A stretch of DNA of 64,000 nucleotides from Spirosoma luteum DSM 19990 (GTDB lineage Bacteria; Bacteroidota; Bacteroidia; Cytophagales; Spirosomataceae): contig NZ_KB893311.1 in the NCBI RefSeq assembly GCF_000374065.1, positions 62,001-126,000 on the forward strand, given 5' to 3'. Numbering within the stretch: position 1 is the first letter of the stretch; the number at the start of each line of letters is the position of its first letter. The position numbers were made by a program, and so were the translations under genes. The notes under the pieces were generated by a model that saw only the letters and a list, made by a program, of their open reading frames with translations, was not told where the DNA came from and did not search any database. Of this stretch, positions 37,336 through 46,122 are shown piece after piece.

Positions 37336-37847
37336 ACATGGAACGAATAATTTTTTTGCTCTTGTTTGGCTCAACCGCTATCTGGTTTGCCTGGAGAGTG
37401 TTTATGACTAAATCCATGATACGTTCAGCTCTTTCTTTGCTGGCTTCAATGGTGGCAATAGGCATACTGTTTCTTGTGATGCAGGCTGAGTTTTTGGGTG
37501 TTTTGCACATTATGATGATGGCTACTGAAATGACGATTATGGCAATCTTTATGATGATGTTTATGATGGACCCCGGTGGTATGGGCGATATGGATATGAG
37601 CCATCAAAAGAAGTATTCCAGTGTGTTTGCTTTCCTTTCCGGTGCCAGTTATGCAGCCGCCATTCTTTTTACCCAATGGCCAATAACGGCAGATGCAGTG
37701 CCCGCACCTGCACAGCAAAACCACGACCTCGGTATCGAGCTAATGCAACGCTCCATGATGATTTTTGAAACGGCGGGCGTATCCATTTTAGTGGCGATGA
37801 TTGCAGCAACGGCAACGGCACTCTCATTTAATTCAGTAAACAAATGA
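37332..37847 (+). CDS. nuoJ: NuoJ-like subunit with Met-rich helix
   Basis: A 171-residue protein of the NuoJ fold (AEFLGVLHIMMMATEMTIMA corresponds to the AEFLAAVQVLVYAGAIMVLF region). In this helix and the following loop (residues 61-89) there are 13 methionines, ending MFMMDPGGMGDMDMS, and the usual YAGAI with its bulge-forming Tyr is replaced. Thioether-rich sequence of this kind is known from Cu(I)/Ag(I) ligands. It starts at ATG 37332, overlapping nuoH by four bases, and overlaps nuoK likewise. Confidence 0.8.
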   Translation: MNMERIIFLLLFGSTAIWFAWRVFMTKSMIRSALSLLASMVAIGILFLVMQAEFLGVLHIMMMATEMTIMAIFMMMFMMDPGGMGDMDMSHQKKYSSVFAFLSGASYAAAILFTQWPITADAVPAPAQQNHDLGIELMQRSMMIFETAGVSILVAMIAATATALSFNSVNK

Positions 37848-38155
37848 TGACGGAACTAATTATTGTACTGGTGATCGCGGCAGTTTTATTTGGGATTGGT
37901 GTTTACGGCGCGCTCAGTCAAACCAACCTGGTTATGATAATGATGGGTATAGAGCTGATGCTGGGAGCCGCCATGCTTAATCTGGTAGCCTTTTGGTTTT
38001 ACCTGCATCCTAAAACATTTTCGCTGCAAATGTTTGTGCTGGTAGTCATGACGGTAATGGCGCTTGAAGCGGTAGTGGGGTTTGGTGTGGCAACGCAACG
38101 GTTTCGCTCCAAAGGGTCGGTAGAAGTGGAAGAGGCAGCAGATTTAAAAGAGTAA
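37844..38155 (+). CDS. nuoK: NuoK-like membrane subunit
   Basis: A 103-residue, three-helix protein closely matching NuoK. Both buried glutamates of the central proton pathway are kept: the one in MGIELMLGAA (TM2) and the one in MALEAVVGFGV (TM3). It overlaps nuoJ by four bases, so the E-channel part of the membrane arm looks functional. Confidence 0.85.
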   Translation: MMTELIIVLVIAAVLFGIGVYGALSQTNLVMIMMGIELMLGAAMLNLVAFWFYLHPKTFSLQMFVLVVMTVMALEAVVGFGVATQRFRSKGSVEVEEAADLKE

Positions 38156-38185
38156 ATCAAGGAGATTAACATACTATACCAAAGA

Positions 38186-40075
38186 ATGCAAATACTGTTA
38201 CTTATTATTATACTCGCACCTTTTACGGCATCCCTGCTTACGTATATGCTGCGCATCCGGAACGGTCGGTTGCCTATCATTGCGGCATCTTTATCACTCG
38301 CTGCTGCTTTGTTCTTGCTGAATTCCGGGGGTAAAAGTCTTTCAGCAAATTATTTTTATCCCGGCTTGCCCAACCAACCCTTTCAATTACAGGCAACCAA
38401 TTCAGCGTTGGTGCTTACTACCGTAATTTTATTGGTAGCGCTATCCATTTTTATCTATTCACCGCAATACATGCGAAAAGAAAATGGCAAAAACTGGTTT
38501 TGGGGAGGTATCTCTTTGTTTCTGTCTGCTATGCTGCTGTTGGTATTTGCCGGCGATTGGGTGCTGTTCATTACCGCCTGGGAAATCATGGGTTTTGCTT
38601 CCTTCCTCCTGATAGCTACCTGGTATGAAAAGCCGGAAGCGCAACAGGGTGCAGTAAAGGCGTTCATGCTCACCCGGTTTACCGATATGGGTTTGTATCT
38701 CGGCATTTTTGTTGTTATACTCACTTCGGGAAACGCGCAGGTATTTCACGGTACAGCTTCACAAATCTCAACTTTGGGCGGCCTCTTTTTTTTACTTGCT
38801 GTGATGGGTAAATCTGCCCAGGTTCCATTTCAGAGCTGGCTGTCTGGTGCCATGGCAGGTCCCACTCCTGTTTCCGCATTGCTGCATTCCGCCACAATGG
38901 TAGCTGCTGGTGCGGTATTACTTTTCAGAATTTATCCACTGCTTAACGAAGATGTTTTGTTAGTTACCGGCTTGGTTGGGGGCACTACCATATTGGTTAC
39001 CGGGCTCACCGCTATCGCTTCCCGGGATGTAAAACAACTGCTCGCAGCCTCCACTTCCAGCCAGCTTGGGTTTATGCTATTGGCGATTGGCGCAGGCAGC
39101 CCCGGAGCAGCTTTTGCCCATTGGATAGCGCATGCCTTTATGAAAAGCAGTTTGTTTCTGGGTGCCGGTATTTTTCAGCATGAATACAACAGCACTTCTT
39201 TTCAAAAACTTGAGGGCACAGGAAAAAACAGGAAGGCAACCATGCTCGCCTTTTTCATTGCAGCCATCGCTTTATCCGGCATCCCGCCCCTGTTTGGTTA
39301 TTGGTCTAAAGATGGGATACTGGCAGCAACGTCACAGTCATCCCATACCGCTTTATTTTTTTCAGTGGCTATTGCCGGTGCATTTCTAACGGCGGTTTAT
39401 ATGGGCAAAGCGGTAAAAAGATTGTGGCAGGGGACGCCCAAAAACGAGGAAGGACCGGAGCCGAAACAAATGCTCACTGCCATTTCTATCCTTATCGCAT
39501 TTGTCATGGCGGGGGGCTTCTTCCTGGAGTACGTAGTAACGATTGCCGGTTACGGACTGCCATCAGACAGTTTAAGTAAGGTTGTTGGTATTGTTACAGC
39601 CATTGCAGGATTGGCAGCAGGCTGGCTTTTAAAAGAAAGTTGGTTTACTGGAAAGGTATGGAATACGGTAAGAGATAATTTTTCTATCGCCGGCGGTTAC
39701 CAGTATCTGGTGGTTAAACCCACGTTGGCATTCGCCGGATATGTTTATAAAGTAGAATTGCTGATGCAGTATTTTATTCAAAAAACAGGAACTTCCTTTC
39801 TACAAATTGCCCATGCTGCTTTTAACACGGATACGCTTTTGAATAACCTTATGAACGGGATGGGCACTGCCGGTATAGCCTTAAGTAACGGCACGAAATC
39901 TTTTGAAGAAGAGGCAGTGGAAGCGGGCGTTTACGGTATATCTGCCACTGTAAAGGAGAGCGGAAGATGGGGTAGAAAATTACAATCCGGTTTGGTACAC
40001 AAAGAACTGGTGATAACCGTTGCAGGTATGCTGGTTTTAATTTTTTTACTAATAGCCCTTATCAAGTATGCCTGA
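38186..40075 (+). CDS. nuoL: NuoL-like antiporter subunit
   Basis: A 629-residue antiporter-like subunit. Conserved ionisable residues are present: Glu133 in AWEIMGF (TM5), Lys219 in MGKSAQVPFQSW (TM7), the GAMAGPTPVSALLHSATMVA block, and the Lys-Asp pair in GYWSKDGIL (TM12). It therefore probably still moves protons or Na+. The C-terminal section (after about residue 480) has further helices, as the lateral helix HL would. Overlaps nuoM by eight bases. Confidence 0.88.
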   Translation: MQILLLIIILAPFTASLLTYMLRIRNGRLPIIAASLSLAAALFLLNSGGKSLSANYFYPGLPNQPFQLQATNSALVLTTVILLVALSIFIYSPQYMRKENGKNWFWGGISLFLSAMLLLVFAGDWVLFITAWEIMGFASFLLIATWYEKPEAQQGAVKAFMLTRFTDMGLYLGIFVVILTSGNAQVFHGTASQISTLGGLFFLLAVMGKSAQVPFQSWLSGAMAGPTPVSALLHSATMVAAGAVLLFRIYPLLNEDVLLVTGLVGGTTILVTGLTAIASRDVKQLLAASTSSQLGFMLLAIGAGSPGAAFAHWIAHAFMKSSLFLGAGIFQHEYNSTSFQKLEGTGKNRKATMLAFFIAAIALSGIPPLFGYWSKDGILAATSQSSHTALFFSVAIAGAFLTAVYMGKAVKRLWQGTPKNEEGPEPKQMLTAISILIAFVMAGGFFLEYVVTIAGYGLPSDSLSKVVGIVTAIAGLAAGWLLKESWFTGKVWNTVRDNFSIAGGYQYLVVKPTLAFAGYVYKVELLMQYFIQKTGTSFLQIAHAAFNTDTLLNNLMNGMGTAGIALSNGTKSFEEEAVEAGVYGISATVKESGRWGRKLQSGLVHKELVITVAGMLVLIFLLIALIKYA

Positions 40076-41546
40076 TAACTTTCCCTTTCTCACGATTATT
40101 TTGCTGTTGCCATTGGCAGGCATGCTGCTGATACTGTTGTTGAAATCAACCTATCCGAAAGCAGCTTACCCAGTTAGCGTTGTTATTTCGGGAGTTGCGT
40201 TATTGCTGACCATCTGGTTTGGCGCATCGGGCAGGGTGGGCAATTTCGCTCATATCGAAGAAGCAAGCTGGATCCCTTCCCTAGGTGCGGCATACCGTCT
40301 TGGATTGGATGGCATCAGCTATCCGCTGGTATTGCTTTCCACTATTCTGTTCTTTTCGGTTTTTATTTTTTCTTCAAAAATTGAAAAAGAAATACCACGT
40401 TATTTTTCGTTGCTGCTATTGTTGCAAGCTGCCTGCCTTGGCGTGTTTCTGTCGCTTGATTTATTGCTGTTCTACGTTTTTTTTGAAATAACACTGGTGG
40501 GCATGTATTTTTTAATTGCCGGTTGGGGGCACGAGAATCGCAAGAAAGCCGCCATCACCTTTTTTATATATACACTTATCGGTAGCCTGGTGCTGTTGCT
40601 GGCACTGCTTTCCCTTTACCTGAATACGACACCGCATACGTTTGATATGCGGGTATTAATGGAGAAACGTGCTTTAACCGGAACAATTGCTGCCTTTACC
40701 TTTTGGGGATTGTTCATCGCTTTTGCCATTAAAACGCCCTTATTTCCTTTCCATACCTGGCTTCCGTTGGCGCATACCGAAGCTCCGGCTACCGGCAGTG
40801 CTATACTTGCAGGCATCTTATTGAAATTAGGCACGTATGGCTTCATCCGTTTTGCTTTACAAATGATGCCCGAAACATTCCGGCAGTATGCCACCTATGT
40901 GATGGTTATTGCCGTGATTTCGGCAGTATACGGCGCACTGGTTGCAATGGCGCAAACCGATATAAAGCGAATGGTGGCTTATACCAGTGTAAACCACATG
41001 GGCTACCTGGTATTTGGTGTGGCTGTTGCAGCCGTTGCTCCGCCAACTCAAGGCGTGCAGGCGTTAGATGGCGCTGTACTTCAAATGTTCAGTCATGGTA
41101 TTGTTACCGGCTGTTTGTTTTTGCTGATTGGCAGCCTACAGGAGCGATTAACAACAAGAGAGATGCCCGCCATTCAGGGTTTATTAAGAACATTTCCCTT
41201 GCTAAGCGCACTTTTTATTATCGCTTCTTTTGCTTCGCTTGGCTTACCCGGACTGGCGCATTTTCCGGCAGAGTTTCAAATTTTTCTAGGGGGATACAGT
41301 GTCTATCCGGTTGCTGTTGGTGTTATGCTCATTGGTCTTGTTATCACTGCGGGTCTTTATTTGCGGGCCATTCAAATGTCGTTTATGGGCACGCCAGATA
41401 AAGCAATTTTTACAATACAAACCGATTTGAAAAGTTATGAGCAATGGGCTATCGTGCCCCTGATTATTTTAATTATTGCGGTTGGTTTATTTCCAAATAT
41501 TGTTTTATCCATTATTCACCAAACAACCAAACTGTTCGGCTTATGA
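40068..41546 (+). CDS. nuoM: NuoM-like antiporter subunit
   Basis: A 492-residue antiporter subunit with key residues kept: Glu140 in FFEITLVGMYFLI, Lys222 in AIKTPLFPFHTW, LLKLGTYGF (TM8 Lys) and the C-terminal Glu in LPGLAHFPAEFQIF. The HTEAPATGSAILAG block is canonical. It appears to be the best preserved proton-pumping subunit of this set. The stop overlaps nuoN (ATGA). Confidence 0.9.
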   Translation: MPDNFPFLTIILLLPLAGMLLILLLKSTYPKAAYPVSVVISGVALLLTIWFGASGRVGNFAHIEEASWIPSLGAAYRLGLDGISYPLVLLSTILFFSVFIFSSKIEKEIPRYFSLLLLLQAACLGVFLSLDLLLFYVFFEITLVGMYFLIAGWGHENRKKAAITFFIYTLIGSLVLLLALLSLYLNTTPHTFDMRVLMEKRALTGTIAAFTFWGLFIAFAIKTPLFPFHTWLPLAHTEAPATGSAILAGILLKLGTYGFIRFALQMMPETFRQYATYVMVIAVISAVYGALVAMAQTDIKRMVAYTSVNHMGYLVFGVAVAAVAPPTQGVQALDGAVLQMFSHGIVTGCLFLLIGSLQERLTTREMPAIQGLLRTFPLLSALFIIASFASLGLPGLAHFPAEFQIFLGGYSVYPVAVGVMLIGLVITAGLYLRAIQMSFMGTPDKAIFTIQTDLKSYEQWAIVPLIILIIAVGLFPNIVLSIIHQTTKLFGL

Positions 41547-42907
41547 ATATGGGAAAAGATATTGTATTGATTTTACCACAAATTATTGTCTTGCTTACAG
41601 CCGCAATGGCCTTGGTTTTTACCATGTTGTTCAAGCATAAAAATAGTATGTGGACTGTTATCACCGGTATGCTGGCTGCTGTTGTTATCACTGCCCTAAA
41701 ACTTAATCAGTACGCTACTGCATTTTCCGGCACCTTTAGAATAGACGCATTGAGTCAATGGGCAGTACTTATTCTTTGCCCCGCTGTGGCGCTTAGTTGT
41801 TTGTTGGCAAGAGATGAATTAAAAAACACGCCCAGGGAAGGTACTGTTTACGTCCTGCTGGCATTTTCTGTTTTAGGTTCTTTATTGCTGGCTGGAAGTG
41901 GTGATATCATGTTCATTGTGCTGGGATTATTAATTAGCAGTTTGAGTGGGTTTGCATTAGTTGCTTATCCTAAAACGGATGCGGCTACCGAAGGCGCTTT
42001 AAAATATTTTGTCTATGGCTCGGTTACGGGTGGCATTATGGTATTCGGGTTAACCTATTGGGTAGGTATGACCGGCAGCACGTTGCTATCCTCTCTTCAA
42101 AGTTTAAACAACTCGCCTTATATTTTAGTGATTGGGTTTGTTGCGCTGCTTGCAGGGATTGGATACGCTGCTTCCTTATTTCCCTTCCATTTCTGGACAC
42201 CCGATGCTTTTGAAGGCGCTCCGGTTTCTGTTGCTGCCCATCTTTCTGTGGTTCCAAAAATAGGGGCTTTGTTTGCACTCGCCCAGGTAATGAAAAACAT
42301 TCCGGATAGCGAAAGCATATCGTTACTTGTGGGCATCATTGCAGTGCTCTCCATGACCTTTGGGAATGTTGTTGCCCTATGGCAAAAGAATGTGGTTCGG
42401 TTGCTTGCTTACTCAACCGTTGCCCAGGCGGGGTATTTTCTATTGGCTATCACAGTATTTAAAAACAGCCGTTTGGCAGCACCTGCTTTAATCATTTTTG
42501 CATTGGCATACGCAGCCATGAATATTGGTTCATTTGCCATTGTACAATGGGCAGGCAAAAGCCTAGATGACTTTAAAGGATTGGCGCAGAAACATCCCAT
42601 AACATCAATTGACATGACAGTTTTATTGTTATCTCTTGTAGGTGTTCCGCCGTTAGCTGGTTTCGCGGGAAAGTTTTTATTATTCGGTGCAGCGATGAAC
42701 AATGGCTACGCGTGGCTGGCTATTGCCGCTGTCCTCAACAGTGTTATTTCTCTGGCAGTGTATCTGCGCATCATTGTTCCTATGTATGCTAAAGAAACGT
42801 TGGTAGAAAAAGAAAGGTCTCCAATTATTGTTGTTTGGAAAATCTGTGTTGTAGTAACCGTAGTGGCAGGTATAGGAGTACAATGGTTACTAAAGATAAT
42901 AGGATGA
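41543..42907 (+). CDS. nuoN: NuoN-like antiporter subunit with altered proton residues
   Basis: A 454-residue protein with clear NuoN blocks (FPFHFWTPDAFEGAPVSVAA; GVPPLAGFAGKFLLF). Two residues of the proton path differ: the TM5 Glu of LGLELL is replaced (VLGLLISSL, about residue 130), and the TM7 Lys before PFH is Ala (GYAASLFPFH). The TM8 Lys (VVPKIG) and TM12 Lys (AGKFLL) remain. It may no longer translocate protons. Last gene of the operon; a 600-base gap follows. Confidence 0.85.
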   Translation: MNMGKDIVLILPQIIVLLTAAMALVFTMLFKHKNSMWTVITGMLAAVVITALKLNQYATAFSGTFRIDALSQWAVLILCPAVALSCLLARDELKNTPREGTVYVLLAFSVLGSLLLAGSGDIMFIVLGLLISSLSGFALVAYPKTDAATEGALKYFVYGSVTGGIMVFGLTYWVGMTGSTLLSSLQSLNNSPYILVIGFVALLAGIGYAASLFPFHFWTPDAFEGAPVSVAAHLSVVPKIGALFALAQVMKNIPDSESISLLVGIIAVLSMTFGNVVALWQKNVVRLLAYSTVAQAGYFLLAITVFKNSRLAAPALIIFALAYAAMNIGSFAIVQWAGKSLDDFKGLAQKHPITSIDMTVLLLSLVGVPPLAGFAGKFLLFGAAMNNGYAWLAIAAVLNSVISLAVYLRIIVPMYAKETLVEKERSPIIVVWKICVVVTVVAGIGVQWLLKIIG

Positions 42908-43503
42908 TTTGTTTCAGATAAATTGTTAGCTTGACTGAAAGTTTTCGCGCTCTTTTCTGCTACGTTCAGTTTTGATCAGAGAAGCGTGAAATTTAATGAA
43001 TTGGCTGAATCGTCGTACCGAGAAATTGTAGTGATTTATCCTGCACAGTGCTGCTCAGTTTCCTACTGGCAAAAAAATAACTCGGTTACCCCTCGTCATG
43101 CTTCTGGTAAAGGTTGTGTCGCGTTTTCTTTACGCAACTTACCTGTTTAAATCTGTACAGCCCCCTCCTACTCAACTGACATTTCTGTCCAATAAAAGGC
43201 TTGTGAATGCTAATTAAAGAACCCGTTATTTGGCTATCAGTGAATGAGTTGTACACGATCAGCAACCGCTGGAAATCGTTCAGATAAACCTCCAATTCAA
43301 ATTGAAACCAGCTAGGATGTGAATTGGGAAGGAAACTGACTTTTCAGCTAACTGTACTGAACCAATCACTTCGCTCAGAAGCTGCACCAATCAAACCTGA
43401 ATGCGGCTTTTCGTGTCGACTACTGTGCCGACAAAATCACCAGTTTTTTTAATTAGGTTTATGCAGAGAATGCAGTAATGAATTAAGTAGTGAATCGACC
43501 GCC
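42908..43503. other. Gap between nuoN-like gene and hisD
   Basis: About 600 AT-rich bases. No gene, RNA or strong hairpin recognised; it marks the right edge of the AT-rich segment. Confidence 0.4.
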
Positions 43504-44793
43504 TTAGGAACAAATTAATGTTTGAAGCCGTAGCGAAATAGCCGCGCCATGACCCATTAACTCTTCCGCCAGGGCCATCCGTTCAACCAACGGGCCAATC
43601 AGCCGTAAGCCTTCAGGACTCAGTTGCTGGTAAGTAATTTTTTTGATGAAACTGTCCAGGGAAACCCCGCTGTAGGCTATCGCGTACCCATTGGTGGGCA
43701 GGGTATGATTGGTACCCGACGCGTAATCACCAACTGACACGGGGGTCAGGTTACCTAAGAAAACAGACCCGGCATTGTAAATACGTTGAGCGACAGCATC
43801 AACATCCTTAGTGACCACAATCAGGTGTTCGGGCGCGTACAAGTTGGTGAGAGCAATACCCTCTGCTAACGTAGGCACTAAAATCAGACGACCGTTTTTC
43901 AATGCCTGCCGGGCGAAAGCATTCCGGGGCAGGCCTTCCAGTTGCCGGACAACTTCTTTGTTTACCTGATCCAAGAGGGGCTCCGAGGTAGTAACCAGCA
44001 GACACTGGCTGTCAGGGCCATGTTCGGCCTGCGCTAAGAGGTCGGCCGCTATGAAAGCCGGATTGGCCGTGGCATCCGCCAGAATCAGTACCTCAGAGGG
44101 TCCGGCTGGCATATCAATCGCTATTCCGTCCCGGCTGACGAGCTGTTTAGCGCCCGTCACGTACTGATTTCCCGGTCCGAACAGTTTGGAAACGCGCGGG
44201 ATTGTTTCCGTTCCATAAGCCATTGCCCCAATGGCCTGAGCACCCCCGACTTTATAAATATGGTGAATGCCAATTAGTTCGGCCGTGTACAAAATGGCCG
44301 GATGGACAGTACCATCTTTAGCGGGTGGAGTACAGATGATAATTTCGGGGCAGCCCGCCAGGATAGCCGGAACACCCAGCATCAGTACAGTTGAAAACAA
44401 GGGGGCGGTACCCCCCGGCACGTACAAGCCGACCCGCTGAATCGGAACCGACCGGCGCCAGCACTGCACACCCGGCATTGTTTCTATAATCCGGGGCACC
44501 TCCCACTGGGCCTGGTGGAACGTAGTGATGTTCGCCTGCGCCTGCCGAATAGCGGCTTTTAACTGGTCATCCACCAGCCCGGCAGCAACAGCCTTTTCTT
44601 CCTGGGTGACTTCCAGGGCGGAAAGAGAAACCCCATCTAACTGCCGGGTGAGATCATAAACAGCCTGGTCCCCCTGGTTCTTTACGGCGTGAAGTAGGGC
44701 CTGAATACGGGCTTCCATTCCCCCGGAATTACTGGCGGGACGGGTAATGAGCTGGGGCCAATCCGAGGCCGGGCTATTTTTGTAGATGCGCAT
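43504..44793 (-). CDS. hisD: Histidinol dehydrogenase
   Basis: A 429-residue complete HisD, which oxidises histidinol to histidine in two NAD-dependent steps with a catalytic Zn. Signature blocks are intact: SVPIQRVGLYVPGGTAPLFS, DMPAGPSEVLILAD, LLAQAEHGPDSQCLL (catalytic Glu-His; usually QAEHDPDA) and YAPEHLIV. Length equals the family standard. No other his gene is near; it is alone in a metal island. A role in making histidine as a metal chelator is possible but only inferred. Confidence 0.92.
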   Translation of the reverse strand: MRIYKNSPASDWPQLITRPASNSGGMEARIQALLHAVKNQGDQAVYDLTRQLDGVSLSALEVTQEEKAVAAGLVDDQLKAAIRQAQANITTFHQAQWEVPRIIETMPGVQCWRRSVPIQRVGLYVPGGTAPLFSTVLMLGVPAILAGCPEIIICTPPAKDGTVHPAILYTAELIGIHHIYKVGGAQAIGAMAYGTETIPRVSKLFGPGNQYVTGAKQLVSRDGIAIDMPAGPSEVLILADATANPAFIAADLLAQAEHGPDSQCLLVTTSEPLLDQVNKEVVRQLEGLPRNAFARQALKNGRLILVPTLAEGIALTNLYAPEHLIVVTKDVDAVAQRIYNAGSVFLGNLTPVSVGDYASGTNHTLPTNGYAIAYSGVSLDSFIKKITYQQLSPEGLRLIGPLVERMALAEELMGHGAAISLRLQTLICS

Positions 44794-44857
44794 CGTTACT
44801 GCTGGAAAAGGGGTTGATTGATTTGATAGGTTCTATTTTACTGCCTGGGCAAACCAA

Positions 44858-46102
44858 CTACTGACCCGGAGATAGCTGCTTTTTAGGCCGAAAGACAACC
44901 AGTGCTGCCATGAGTAGCCCCAGGGTCAGCAAGCCACCGTAGAGAAAATTCTGGCCCGGAAACTGACTACCCGTGAACCCGGCGATGGGATAGGCAATGG
45001 CCCACCACAAATGCGAAAACGCGAAGTGCGACCCGAACACTTTGCCCTGCTGAGAACGCTCAATCTGTTCGCCAATGAGTGTTTCCGACGGGATTTCTGC
45101 CAGACTTTGCCCCAGTCCCGCCAGTACCCACAGCCCCAGCAACACCGGATAGCCCACGTAGTTGGCCCCGGTGATCGCCAACCCCAACAGCAATGCCCCC
45201 ACAATCAGCGATACTCGCCGACTCGTTGTTTTGTCAAAACCTCCACCAAAGGCGGCCAGCGTGGCTCCGACGCCGAAGGCCCCCATCACCCAGCCGTAGT
45301 AGGTGTCGGGCAGGTGCAGCCCGTCTTTAACATGGCCAATGGTATTCACCAGTATCTGCGCCCCGGCAATAGCTGACACAAACTCGATGGCCAGTGAAAA
45401 CCTGATTAGTGGATTGCCAAACAACAACCTGGCCCCATTGAGTACGTCGGCCCAGGCCGAGAGTGGTTTTTCGGGCCGCTCTTTTGCCGAAGCCGTATTG
45501 AGCAAATCACCGGGCAACAGCAGAATCAGCACACCCGCTACGACGAACGACACGGCATCGACAAAGAAAATATCCCGTGCCCCCAGCCACACGGCGAGAA
45601 TCCCGGCCAGCCCTGGCCCTAGTACGCCCAGCAGTTGAAACGTCGCCGTCGATAAGCCAATTGCCTGCCGGTAATACGCTTTCTCTACCACCTGCGGAAT
45701 GATGGATTTATAGGTTGGAGTGAAAAAGGCGTTGAACACATTCAAGAAAAAAACCAGTACGTAAATCTGCCACTCAGCGTTCACGAACGGCAGACAGGTG
45801 ACAATGCCCATCCGAATGAAATGGGTGACGTACAGGATTTTCTTGCGGTCGATGCGGTCGGCCAGCACCCCGGCGAAGGGCGAAAAAATGATAAATGCCG
45901 TCACCCGCAGCGTCAGGGCCGACGAGAGAATAATCGCCGACCGCTCACGCCCGAACTGATACGGAAGCAGAGCCAGCCCTACCCAGGTAAAGGCATCGCC
46001 GAGCAGGCTGATGGTCTGGGCGAAATACAACTTGGCAAACGTACGGCTGCGCAGCGACTGAAACGGTTCGAGCAGGAGCGAAAAGGGTGACGGGGTAGGC
46101 AT
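44858..46102 (-). CDS. MFS exporter (EntS-like)
   Basis: A 414-residue, 12-helix MFS transporter. The motif-A-like ADRIDRKKILYVTHF after TM2 and the general pattern (FAGVLADRIDRK; GVLGPGLAGILAVWLG) resemble MFS_3 drug/siderophore exporters. Last gene of the leftward czc operon, 20 bases after the decayed adaptor gene. The substrate is unknown. Confidence 0.8.
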   Translation of the reverse strand: MPTPSPFSLLLEPFQSLRSRTFAKLYFAQTISLLGDAFTWVGLALLPYQFGRERSAIILSSALTLRVTAFIIFSPFAGVLADRIDRKKILYVTHFIRMGIVTCLPFVNAEWQIYVLVFFLNVFNAFFTPTYKSIIPQVVEKAYYRQAIGLSTATFQLLGVLGPGLAGILAVWLGARDIFFVDAVSFVVAGVLILLLPGDLLNTASAKERPEKPLSAWADVLNGARLLFGNPLIRFSLAIEFVSAIAGAQILVNTIGHVKDGLHLPDTYYGWVMGAFGVGATLAAFGGGFDKTTSRRVSLIVGALLLGLAITGANYVGYPVLLGLWVLAGLGQSLAEIPSETLIGEQIERSQQGKVFGSHFAFSHLWWAIAYPIAGFTGSQFPGQNFLYGGLLTLGLLMAALVVFRPKKQLSPGQ

Positions 46103-46122
46103 AATCTGTTTGTTACCTGAGT

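Noticed and set aside
33891-42907. Ordinary NADH dehydrogenase (complex I)
   Set aside because: No NuoC, E, F, G or I, no Fe-S ligands in the NuoB-like part, and quinone motifs lost; calling it NADH:quinone oxidoreductase would be misleading.
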